Below are positions 1-6,833 of a stretch of DNA of 48,616 nucleotides, one piece after another. The stretch's first letter is position 1, and each line of letters starts with the position of its first letter. The translations under genes were made by a program, and so were the position numbers. The DNA is from Candidatus Lindowbacteria bacterium RIFCSPLOWO2_12_FULL_62_27 (GTDB taxonomy: Bacteria > Lindowbacteria > 2-12-FULL-62-27), in assembly GCA_001784175.1 (NCBI GenBank), contig MFPR01000009.1:1-48616 (forward strand), written 5' to 3'. The notes under the pieces were generated by a model. The model was not told the DNA's origin. It saw only the letters and a list, made by a program, of their open reading frames with translations, and did not search any database.

Positions 1-194
1 GTCTCCGTCGTTGTCGGCTCGGACGGGGGGATGTAGGCCTTCTTGTCCTCGCGCAGTCCCGTGAATTTGAGCGTCTCCGTCGTCGTCGGCTAGCTCGGCG
101 GGATGTACGCTTTCTTGTCCTCGCGCAGTCCCGTGAACTTGAGCGTCTCCGTCGTCGTCGGCTCGCTCGGCGGGATGTACGGCTTCTTGTCCTC
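1..194 (-). repeat. 72-bp tandem repeat (24-residue coding unit)
   Basis: The unit recurs with its start at positions 1, 73 and 145, an exact 72-bp period; the third copy breaks off near 194 and the first is cut by the window edge. Read on the minus strand it encodes a 24-residue Pro/Thr/Lys-rich unit containing EDKKAYIPPSEPTTTETLKF. There are no unrelated spacers, so this is a protein repeat and not a CRISPR array. One copy differs by a single base that makes a stop codon (see the adjoining CDS). Confidence 0.9.
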
Positions 195-1052
195 CTTGGG
201 TTCCACTGGCGGCGCTTCTTCCTTCACCGGCTTCTTTCGATTCACCGCCGTCACTTCGCAGGTGATCTTCCTGCCGGCGTGTTCCGGCATTGGGGTGTAT
301 TCCCACTCCGTGGCGTTCGGAATCACTTTGCCGTCCACCAGCCACCGCACGGTCAACTTCGCGTCCGGGTCGTTCCACTTTCCGGGGTCGCAAATCAGCG
401 GTTCATTGACTTTGGGCTCCTTGTGTCCCTTCGGCCCCTTCGGGTCTTTCGGTCCCTTCGGCTCGACTGTCGGCGGTTCCAGGTTCTTCAGGACCGCCAC
501 CACCTCCACATTTGCCTCCAAGAATCGGCCGGTGGCGTCGGTAATCCGCACGATGTCAGTGACGCCGAATTTCTTGCCCGCCGTGTAAATGCCGTCGCCT
601 GAGATTTTCGCGCCGGACTTGTTCGTGGAGACCGTATATATATATGGAGGGATGCCGCCGGAAATGGCCATGTTGACTTTCGCGCCCGTGAAGACCCAGC
701 TCGAAAGCTTCGGTTTTAGGTCAGGCTTGAGAACGGCCAGCATCAGCGTGTAGCCGCTCCAGACTTTATAGTCCGAAAGACGCCGGCCGCCTTCAAGCAC
801 TTTGCCGCCAAAGACCAGGCTCTGATTTGAGGCCGGTATCCCGGTTTTCTCATAAATCTTCGCCTTGACCTTCTCGATGGTATCGTCCGGCGCCACATCA
901 AGGGTGACGGTGACCTGCTTTTGGGTCTTGACGAAAATCTCCATCGCGTCGGCCACGCCGGCGTGGAATCCCGTGAGGAGACACACGACCGCCGCCAATC
1001 GTAGGAACCACGATCGGTACACTTCCTCCTTCAACTTCACGATCACGGCCAC
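90..1052 (-). CDS. Secreted ubiquitin-like protein with Ig-like domain and C-terminal repeats
   Basis: No enzymatic role is visible; this is an exported protein with a ubiquitin fold. Residues 1-36 form a signal peptide ending VADA. Residues 37-108 align without gaps to eukaryotic ubiquitin: it starts MEIFVKT, keeps DTIE-VKAKI, GIP, LVFGGK and LSDY, and by hand alignment about 40 of 72 positions are identical. The K27, K29, K33 and K48 equivalents are kept, I44 is Val, and the terminal RLRGG is absent, the chain running on as LKPDLKP. Residues about 112-188 are an Ig-like repeat shared with the protein at 3844-5805. A PKGPKDPKGPK linker follows, then a second Ig-like segment with two Cys (about 215-275) and 24-residue repeats. 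The start is uncertain: GTG at 1052, or GTG at 1022 just after an AAGGAGG. It lies 36 bp after the gene at 1089-1556. The TAG at 90-92 replaces a GAG of the neighbouring repeat copies, and the frame stays open to the window edge, so the gene may be truncated here. Confidence 0.82.
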   Translation of the reverse strand: MAVIVKLKEEVYRSWFLRLAAVVCLLTGFHAGVADAMEIFVKTQKQVTVTLDVAPDDTIEKVKAKIYEKTGIPASNQSLVFGGKVLEGGRRLSDYKVWSGYTLMLAVLKPDLKPKLSSWVFTGAKVNMAISGGIPPYIYTVSTNKSGAKISGDGIYTAGKKFGVTDIVRITDATGRFLEANVEVVAVLKNLEPPTVEPKGPKDPKGPKGHKEPKVNEPLICDPGKWNDPDAKLTVRWLVDGKVIPNATEWEYTPMPEHAGRKITCEVTAVNRKKPVKEEAPPVEPKEDKKPYIPPSEPTTTETLKFTGLREDKKAYIPPS

Positions 1053-1088
1053 TGCATCAGCCTCACTGGGATCAACAGACCCGCGTGG

Positions 1089-1556
1089 CTATTTGAAACT
1101 GCCATCGACTTGCGCCACCAATTTGGCATTTGGATCGGCTCCCATAGTCTTGTCGTTGATGACAGCAGAAGCGAGGTTGCCGTACGTTGCCTTCCCTTTA
1201 GTGAAACTAAGTTCACAACTATACGTGGCCTTTATCTTATCCTTCTCGGAGTCAGTCACTGTCGGCCAAACGGTCGACATATAGGGTTGCCACTCCCCGG
1301 ATAGTTCCAGTGTGCCCGCGTACGCGCCGTCCTTAAGCGGAACTTCCTTTGCAGAACTTCCAGTCAGTTGACCCGCAGTGACGTTACAGTTGACGCTCAC
1401 TTTCACTCCCTCCACGACCTTCGAGATTTCGACGGGCACCTTGAGCGTGAACTTTTTCGTCTCGGCCGCCGACCCCGCCACAGCGGTCGCCGCCAAGCCG
1501 GCAATCATCGCTGCGACACCGACGGCGACCAACCCGAACATTTTCGTCTTCATCAT
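1089..1556 (-). CDS. Small secreted protein, paralogue B
   Basis: Function not recognised. The product of about 155 residues has a clean signal peptide (MMKTKMFGLVAVGVAAMIAG, cleavage near AVAGSA). The mature part looks like a single all-beta, Ig-like unit with two Cys (in NCNV and YSCEL) that could form a disulfide. It is a clear paralogue of the protein at 1704-2177: the same signal peptide, the same VPVE-SKVV, LKDGAY and TVWP-VT-SEK motifs, and a conserved ADPNAKLV tail. The start is ATG at 1556 or 1553 behind GGAGG; the longer reading would need a TTG. It lies 36 bp before the ubiquitin-like gene and is probably co-transcribed with it. Confidence 0.75.
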   Translation of the reverse strand: MMKTKMFGLVAVGVAAMIAGLAATAVAGSAAETKKFTLKVPVEISKVVEGVKVSVNCNVTAGQLTGSSAKEVPLKDGAYAGTLELSGEWQPYMSTVWPTVTDSEKDKIKATYSCELSFTKGKATYGNLASAVINDKTMGADPNAKLVAQVDGSFK

Positions 1557-1559
1557 CAA

Positions 1560-1601
1560 CCTCCGACATCCAACATTTTCAGCCGCGTCTGATGACCGGC
1601 C
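1560..1601 (-). repeat. Duplicated 5' leader of the two secreted paralogues
   Basis: These 42 bp are identical to 2181-2222, and the identity runs on into both coding starts (to about 1541 and 2162). Each copy contains the GGAGG ribosome binding site and the sequence just upstream. The duplication that made the two paralogues therefore included their leader. Upstream of the 42 bp the two loci diverge completely. Confidence 0.9.
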
Positions 1602-1617
1602 AAGTCTGACGCATTAA

Positions 1618-1655
1618 AATCCGAAATCCGAATATCGAAATCCGAAACAAATTCG
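1618..1655. repeat. Degenerate TCCGAAA-type intergenic repeat
   Basis: A low-complexity stretch made of repeated AATCCGAAAT and AATATCGAAATCCG units, ending CAAATTCG, lies between the two paralogues (intergenic span 1557-1703). It is not coding on either strand. I recall similar AATCCGAA runs as dispersed intergenic repeats in several environmental bacterial genomes, but cannot check that here. No other feature is visible in this gap. Confidence 0.5.
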
Positions 1656-1703
1656 TAGTTGAAGATTTCCCATGCCGGGATCAACACCCCGGCGCGTGCA
1701 CGA

Positions 1704-2177
1704 CTATTTTGATAAATTGCCTTTGACTACCGCCACCAGTGTGGCTTTTGGATCGGGTTTCACCATAGTGGAAGTCGCTTTTGCTATGTCGTCGCCGGCA
1801 GCATACGAATTACTCCCACCATTGAGAATAAGCTTACAACTATACCCGGGAACTATCTTAGCCTTCTCGGATTCAGTCACACTTGGCCAAACGGTCGACG
1901 AGGATTTCCACTGCCCGGAAATCACCACATCGCCCTTGTACGCGCCGTCCTTAAGGGTAACTTCCGTTTTAGAATTTCCAGTCAGATAATCACCCGCTGT
2001 GACGTCACATTGGACGCTCGCTACCACTCCCGCCACGACCTTCGAGAGTTCGACGGGCACAGTGATCTTGAAGTTATACGCATCCCCCGCCTGCGCCACC
2101 ACAGCGGTCGCCGCCAAGCCGGCAATCACCGCTGCGACACCGACGGCGGCCAACCCGAACATCTTCGTCTTCATCAT
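1704..2177 (-). CDS. Small secreted protein, paralogue A
   Basis: Function not recognised. The product of about 157 residues has a signal peptide (MMKTKMFGLAAVGVAAVIAG, cleavage near VVAQAG) and one beta-rich domain with Cys in QCDV and YSCKL. It is the sister of 1089-1556, with motifs VPVELSKVV, LKDGAY, STVWPSVT and PDPKATLVA in the same order. The ATG at 2177 (or 2174) sits behind GGAGGTGG. The open frame extends to 2402, but that part lacks a ribosome site and runs into the insertion-element flank, so the short start is preferred. It is the first of three minus-strand secreted genes (1704, 1089, 90) that may form one transcript. Confidence 0.75.
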   Translation of the reverse strand: MMKTKMFGLAAVGVAAVIAGLAATAVVAQAGDAYNFKITVPVELSKVVAGVVASVQCDVTAGDYLTGNSKTEVTLKDGAYKGDVVISGQWKSSSTVWPSVTESEKAKIVPGYSCKLILNGGSNSYAAGDDIAKATSTMVKPDPKATLVAVVKGNLSK

Positions 2178-2240
2178 CCACCTCCGACATCCAACATTTT
2201 CAGCCGCGTCTGATGACCGGCCTATTGAGAACCACGAATG

Positions 2241-3721
2241 AACATCTATAAAAAGACCTGTAAAGGGGAACAGACTTCCCCCGTCGCCCATGGAAGGGCG
2301 AAGTGCGCTTGATGTGGACCGGGCGTCGACGGTGGACATTGTCGAATCGCCGAGAGAGCTCCCCGAAGGGAGGGTTACAGCGGTCATGAGTCTTGACTCC
2401 ATCTCGAACAGGTTTCCTGTGTTTGCCAGTCATCTATACGTGACTCGTCCCGATCTGGAAGATCAAGACGGCCGATGGAAACAAATGGGCCTGACAGGCC
2501 GGGGCCGATCCACGAATAGAGGCTGTGAGCCGATACATTCGTCGGGACTCTCCGGCCGGCCTTTCGGAGATGGAGCGGGGATTCGTCAGGAAACGAATTG
2601 CCCCGTCCGACTTCGACCGAAAGAGTTGTCAGACCTTGTTCGGATTGAATTCCTCCCCTGTGTTCCAAAGATGAAGCAAGATCGAGAGGATCTTGCGTTG
2701 CGTCGTCAATCGAGCCACATGTTCTTTCAGCCCCGCTTCGCGGCGCCGCCGATAATAATGGGCGATGGGATTGTCGCCCTGAGCCGTGCGAAGCGCGCCC
2801 AGAAACGCATGGCGAGACATCGTCTTGAGAGCCTTGACCCCGCCGGTCGTCAGATGCGGTCGACCGATGGATTTGCCGGCCGATTCCTTGGAGACGACCT
2901 TCAATCCCGCGTAACTCCACAGATCGTGTTTGTCGGGAAATCGTTTGGGAATCTGGACAAACGCGAAAAAGGTGCAGGCGCCGATCGTCCCAACTCCGGG
3001 CACGGCAGTAAAACGGGTCACCTCCGGAAAGCGCCGTCCCTGTTCGATCATCTGCCGTTCCGCCTCTTTCTCCTGCTGTTCGAGTTGGTCCAGCCGATCG
3101 TAGGCATGGCGAAGGCGTGCCTGCGCCGACTCCGGCAGTTGCTTCATGATCACCTCGCGTGGCCCGGAATTGTAGACCAAATACCCCTTGGGAACCACTC
3201 CGTACTCTCTGAATTTGGCTTTGATCCAGTTCTTCAGTCGTGTGCCTTGCCGAACCAGATGCTCTCGATACTGGACGGCCCGTTTGAATTCGACCAGACC
3301 GTGATCCAGGCTGTGGTGGACGCGGCGAAGCGTTCCGAGCCGATACATCGTGGCCAGCTTGTAGGCGTCCAGCCGGTCCGACTTCATCCCGGACGTGATC
3401 CACTTGTTCTGTTTCGGCTCGCTCACAAACACGTCGGCGGAATGGGGACTGAGCGTCTCCACAAACCACTGCGCCATCGTCGATTCTTCCAGGACAAAAA
3501 CCGCCTCTGGAAATCGGTGGGCGAGCTTGATAAGGTTGTAGGCAGTTGTTTGAAAGCTGACCGGCTCGATCACGACGCCGGTCAAATCCGTGACGCACGC
3601 CTCGCAGATGCGAGAGTGCGCGTCCAATCCAATGATCCTTTTGATCGATCTCTGCATAGTGATCGACCTCCTTTGTGTGTAGTGTCATGAACACTGCCAC
3701 AAAGCGAGGTCTTTTTTTATT
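2241..3721 (-). mobile_element. IS110-family insertion element (ends approximate)
   Basis: A single transposase gene is flanked by non-coding ends that are very unequal: about 390 bp downstream (2241-2628) and about 60 bp upstream (3658-3721). The 10-mer ACCACGAATG occurs just outside both proposed ends (2231-2240 and 3722-3731), and the size of about 1.5 kb fits the family. No long terminal inverted repeats are seen, as expected for IS110. Family knowledge: IS110/IS1111 elements encode a bridge RNA in one non-coding end. The long downstream end is the likelier place here, as in the IS1111 group, but no fold was computed. Exact boundaries are inferred. Confidence 0.6.
2629..3657 (-). CDS. IS110-family transposase (DEDD recombinase)
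   Basis: The product of 342 residues is a normal length for the family. The N-terminal RuvC-like DEDD domain shows GLDAHS (first Asp), VLEEST (Glu) and KSDRLDAYKLA (last two Asp). A middle coiled segment (about 170-215) follows. The C-terminal transposase_20 domain begins PGVGTIGACTFFAF and contains LWSYAGL and a Ser-containing SAGKS that fits the catalytic serine region. Known for the family: RNA-guided strand exchange with little or no target duplication. The ATG at 3657 has GGAGG at good spacing. The frame is intact, so the element may be active. The long open frames on the other strand and in the other minus frame are codon-bias shadows. Confidence 0.93.
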   Translation of the reverse strand: MQRSIKRIIGLDAHSRICEACVTDLTGVVIEPVSFQTTAYNLIKLAHRFPEAVFVLEESTMAQWFVETLSPHSADVFVSEPKQNKWITSGMKSDRLDAYKLATMYRLGTLRRVHHSLDHGLVEFKRAVQYREHLVRQGTRLKNWIKAKFREYGVVPKGYLVYNSGPREVIMKQLPESAQARLRHAYDRLDQLEQQEKEAERQMIEQGRRFPEVTRFTAVPGVGTIGACTFFAFVQIPKRFPDKHDLWSYAGLKVVSKESAGKSIGRPHLTTGGVKALKTMSRHAFLGALRTAQGDNPIAHYYRRRREAGLKEHVARLTTQRKILSILLHLWNTGEEFNPNKV

Positions 3722-3722
3722 A

Positions 3723-3799
3723 CCACGAATGGGACGAATGGTACGAATAACCCCATTTTTTTATTCGTGTAATTCGTTTCATTCGTGCAATTCGTGTTC
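3723..3799. repeat. ACGAAT-unit palindrome next to the IS110 element
   Basis: Three ACGAAT units at a 9-bp period (3724-3748) are followed by a T-rich loop and four inverted ATTCGT units at the same period (about 3763-3796). The whole can fold into a long imperfect hairpin. A single ACCACGAATG also lies at 2231-2240 on the other side of the insertion element, which suggests that the element landed inside such a repeat. It may also act as a processing or termination signal for the gene ending at 3844, but that is not shown. Confidence 0.7.
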
Positions 3800-3843
3800 A
3801 AAAGATTTGACACAGACCGTGTGACAAATAGACATGCATCGCC

Positions 3844-5805
3844 TTACTCCTCATCTTCCGTGCTCGCCGACGACGATCCTGACGTGACCTCGCCCATCTC
3901 GGCCTCCGGCGTGATCGTCAGCGTCAGCGGCGCGAGCGCTTCCGCCGGCGGCGGGGGCGGCGTGTTGACCTGAACGGTTGCGTCCGCCTTGTTGCCGTCT
4001 TCATCGGTCACGCGCGCCACATCAGTGACGCCGCCTGTGACTCCCGCGGTGTACGCGCCCGTTGCGGCGTTGATGGCCGCGCCGGACTTGTTGTCCGCGA
4101 TCGAAAACTTCAGCGTCCCCACGCCGCCCGTGGCGGTGAAGGATACCGGCTCTTGGATCATGATGCTCGATGTCTTCGGCGCGATCTCCAGAGCCGGCAC
4201 GACATTGACGGCGGCTTCCAGGAAATGTCCGCCGGCGTCCGTGACGCGAACGACGTCGGTCACGTTGGCTCTTGTCCCGGCCGTATACAGTCCCGTCGCG
4301 GCGTCGATCTTCGCGCCGGACTGGTTGTCCGGCACTGAGAACACGTAACTCCCAAGGCCGCCCGTGGCGGTGAATTGGACCGCCGCGTTCACCATCACGA
4401 CCTTGGCCTCAGGCGAGAGCGTCAGCGGCGGAAGGATTTTGACTTTTCCGCTCGCGCTGTTTCCGGCCTCATCGTATACCGCCACAACATCTTCAACCCC
4501 GTATTTCTTCCCCGCGCGATACAATCCGGTCACGGCATCGATCGTCGCGCCTGACTTGTTGGCGACAATGGCATACCGGTAGTGTCCGCCGCCGCCGACC
4601 CCGACAAACGTAACGGCGTCGCCGGACAGAACTTCGGAGTATTTGGGCGCGATGTCCAGACCTCCCGGCGCGACCACGAGAATGATCGGGATGCGCGGGT
4701 CGAACTCGGAGTAGAGTTTCGGAGGATACTCGACGATCAATCCAGCATCGACATCCCGCGCGATGAGACTCCACCGGTATTTTCCCGGCTCGGCCGGCGC
4801 CGCCATGTCGAACCGGGCGGTCACCGTATCCAGCGCGTTCACATTGATCGTGCGCGAAACCGTAGCGGCGTCGCGGCCCTCTTTGGAGATGCTCAATTCC
4901 AGTTTGATCCGGCGTTTCCGCGGTTCGAGGCTTGCGACCTGAAACTCGGCGGAAAATGCCGCATTGGGCGCAAGCGTGCGGCGGTCGACAAAGGGGCCCT
5001 TGATCACGATATCGCGTTTTGCGATCCGAATCGCGCATTCGCGAATCGATGTCACATCCGCATCGATCGTGACGGACTTGAGGCCCGGATCGACGCGAAC
5101 CGTCGCGTCCGAGACTTGGTCCTGCTCATCCCGGACGCGGACGACGTCCACAACCGGAGCGGCGGCGTTTCCCGCGACATACCGGCCGGTCTTGGGATCG
5201 ATCCGGCCGTTCGAGCGGTTTTCCACGAAATCATATCGATGAACATTGCCGCCGCCCAGGGTATGAAACTCGACCACGCCGCCGGGCGGCGCCATCACGG
5301 TCGCGGGCGCCATGACCAAAGGGCCGATGATCGTCGTCAGATGCCGGCGGCCGGACTCCGGATACGTCAACGACGCGCCGGATTTTTTGTCGGCCACCGT
5401 CAGGCGAAAGTCATACCCGCCTTCGAGGAACGGCGCAGCGATGTGAAAGACCATCGAGCCGGACTGGCCGGCGCCGAGTTTGAGGGTCTGCGCGTCGCCG
5501 CGCGCCGTGATTTCGGCGCCCGCACCCAAAATGACGAGTCCTCCGACGAACTCGCCGGGTTTGTCTCCCTTGTTCGTCACGCCGAACGTGATTTCGAACT
5601 TTGAATTCGACATCACGTTCTTCGACACCGCGCTCGGCCCGGACACGGCGATGGTCGCCGCGCCTTTCTTCGTCTGGGATTCCGCCGCCCGCGCTTGCGG
5701 CTGCTGCGTCAAAACCGGATAGACCGCGCAAAAAACAAATAACAACAACAAGGAAACCAGCATTCGCCGTCTGAAGCAGATGCTCAAGCTGCACCGTCCC
5801 TTCAC
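3844..5805 (-). CDS. Large secreted Ig-like repeat protein
   Basis: An exported protein of 653 residues with no recognised catalytic domain. A signal peptide core (LVSLLLLFVFCAVYPVL) precedes an Ala/Gln-rich cleavage region near residue 40. At least four copies follow of a domain with the pattern N-SGA-ID--TG-Y-AG---V-DVVRV-D--G; the last three, about residues 375-610, are the best preserved. Two Ig-like segments without that motif lie among them. The protein ends in a PPPPP linker and an acidic Ser/Glu tail (STEDEE). The repeat closely matches the Ig-like domain of the ubiquitin-like protein at 90-1052. The start is uncertain: GTG at 5805 or ATG at 5763, neither with a strong ribosome site. 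Likely a surface or periplasmic binding protein. Confidence 0.8.
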   Translation of the reverse strand: MKGRCSLSICFRRRMLVSLLLLFVFCAVYPVLTQQPQARAAESQTKKGAATIAVSGPSAVSKNVMSNSKFEITFGVTNKGDKPGEFVGGLVILGAGAEITARGDAQTLKLGAGQSGSMVFHIAAPFLEGGYDFRLTVADKKSGASLTYPESGRRHLTTIIGPLVMAPATVMAPPGGVVEFHTLGGGNVHRYDFVENRSNGRIDPKTGRYVAGNAAAPVVDVVRVRDEQDQVSDATVRVDPGLKSVTIDADVTSIRECAIRIAKRDIVIKGPFVDRRTLAPNAAFSAEFQVASLEPRKRRIKLELSISKEGRDAATVSRTINVNALDTVTARFDMAAPAEPGKYRWSLIARDVDAGLIVEYPPKLYSEFDPRIPIILVVAPGGLDIAPKYSEVLSGDAVTFVGVGGGGHYRYAIVANKSGATIDAVTGLYRAGKKYGVEDVVAVYDEAGNSASGKVKILPPLTLSPEAKVVMVNAAVQFTATGGLGSYVFSVPDNQSGAKIDAATGLYTAGTRANVTDVVRVTDAGGHFLEAAVNVVPALEIAPKTSSIMIQEPVSFTATGGVGTLKFSIADNKSGAAINAATGAYTAGVTGGVTDVARVTDEDGNKADATVQVNTPPPPPAEALAPLTLTITPEAEMGEVTSGSSSASTEDEE

Positions 5806-5930
5806 GGCGGCGACCGTATCACGGCGGCCGGGTTATGCCAAGCCACTTATGGACAATTTTATCTATAATGTTGGGCCGATACTGGAAATGGGCCGGTCAA
5901 CGCCGGTTGAGAAGACTCCATATTCGTTTG

Positions 5931-5959
5931 TTGACTTGTTTCGATTCCGACGATATTCT
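5931..5959 (+). promoter_or_regulatory. Candidate sigma-70 promoter for the toxin-antitoxin operon
   Basis: TTGACT at 5931-5936 and TATTCT at 5954-5959 are separated by 17 bp and lie about 40 bp before the antitoxin ATG at 6001. The surrounding sequence is markedly AT-richer than the genes on either side. This is a match by eye only. Confidence 0.45.
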
Positions 5960-6000
5960 TAACTATAAAGAGGTTGTAACTGGAATTGGAGGAGCGGAAG

Positions 6001-6450
6001 ATGAACAGACCCATTCACCGTGTATCGGATGAATCTGAATTAAGTATACGGGCCAAATCCGGCTTGTCGGCGGCCGAGTTTACGGGTACGTTCCAAACGC
6101 TGGAACAAAAAGGATTGGTTCAACGACATTCCGACGGAAAACTTTCGGCGGCGCCGACCGGATTGCGGCATCAAAATTTGTCCATCCCTGAATATCGGCT
6201 CCTCTATGCCATTCTCGGATTGGATATGATTGATCCGAACCATCCGGCCATTGCCGCCATACCGGACATCTTGAACAGCCGACCCCATCTGGCCGGCACC
6301 CGAATCGCGGTTGAGGACATTTCCAATTTGTACGAGGCCGGCTATGGCGCGGAACAAATTCTCCATGTATTCCCCCATTTAACCCGCGTTGACGTTGATT
6401 CCGCCTTGAGGTTTTATTTCGCCCAGTTGACGCCATCCAAGAAGACTTGA
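6001..6450 (+). CDS. DUF433-family antitoxin
   Basis: A protein of 149 residues. The C-terminal half is a DUF433 domain (HLAGTRIAVEDISNLYEAGY, then ILHVFPHLTRVDVDSALRFY), a small helix-turn-helix fold known as the antitoxin partner of PIN-like DUF5615 toxins. The N-terminal half (about residues 1-75) looks like an extra winged-helix-type segment (AAEFTGTFQTLEQKGLVQR), so it may bind its own operator. ATG at 6001 is chosen because GGAGG at 5988-5992 has ideal spacing to it; the longer frame begins at a TTG inside that site. The stop overlaps the next start by one base. Confidence 0.8.
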   Translation: MNRPIHRVSDESELSIRAKSGLSAAEFTGTFQTLEQKGLVQRHSDGKLSAAPTGLRHQNLSIPEYRLLYAILGLDMIDPNHPAIAAIPDILNSRPHLAGTRIAVEDISNLYEAGYGAEQILHVFPHLTRVDVDSALRFYFAQLTPSKKT

Positions 6451-6794
6451 TGCTCAAGCTCTTCCTGGATGAAAACATCACCCGGGCCCCCGATGTCGAA
6501 GAGGAACTCAATCGGCTGGGATTTGATGTTCTTTCCACGCAAACCGCGGGTCGGGCAAATCAAAGACTCAGTGATGAGGACCAGGTGCGATTTGCGGCAG
6601 AGCATGGTCGCGTGCTCGTCACCTTTAACATCCGGGACTACGTGAGCTTTTCGACGCACGCCGGGATTTTACTCGGAGAACAAAAGAATTTTTTGCATAT
6701 CGGAATCCTTATCCGAACGCTCATCAACGCCTGTAATCGGCTCGAGGCCGGGGACATTGTCAACCATGTCCTGCGATTGGAACAGCACCGTTGA
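6450..6794 (+). CDS. DUF5615 PIN-like toxin
   Basis: A protein of 114 residues of the PIN-like Mut7-C/DUF5615 type, proposed in this family to be a ribonuclease. Conserved acidic residues appear in FLDENI (N-terminus), in SDEDQVRFAAEHGRVLVTFN and in IRDY (the usual D-x-DF position), and the C-terminal helix is retained. The ATG at 6450 overlaps the antitoxin TGA (TGATG), so translation is probably coupled. Together with the DUF433 gene this is a complete type II toxin-antitoxin pair of the VapBC-like kind. Confidence 0.8.
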   Translation: MLKLFLDENITRAPDVEEELNRLGFDVLSTQTAGRANQRLSDEDQVRFAAEHGRVLVTFNIRDYVSFSTHAGILLGEQKNFLHIGILIRTLINACNRLEAGDIVNHVLRLEQHR

Positions 6795-6833
6795 AAAGAT
6801 ACCGAAAGATGAGGCGCTGAGGAGCACGAAATC

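Noticed and set aside
1-194. 72-bp tandem repeats as a CRISPR array
   Set aside because: The copies are contiguous, without unique spacers, keep the reading frame, and encode a 24-residue protein repeat.
2290-3690. Long open frame on the plus strand and a second long minus-strand frame over the IS110 transposase
   Set aside because: Both overlap the intact transposase in other frames, show no family motifs, and are explained by the GC-rich third positions of the real gene.
90-5805. A ubiquitin-conjugation operon (E1, E2, JAB peptidase) around the ubiquitin-like gene
   Set aside because: None of the neighbouring genes resembles these enzymes, the product is exported, and it lacks a C-terminal diglycine.
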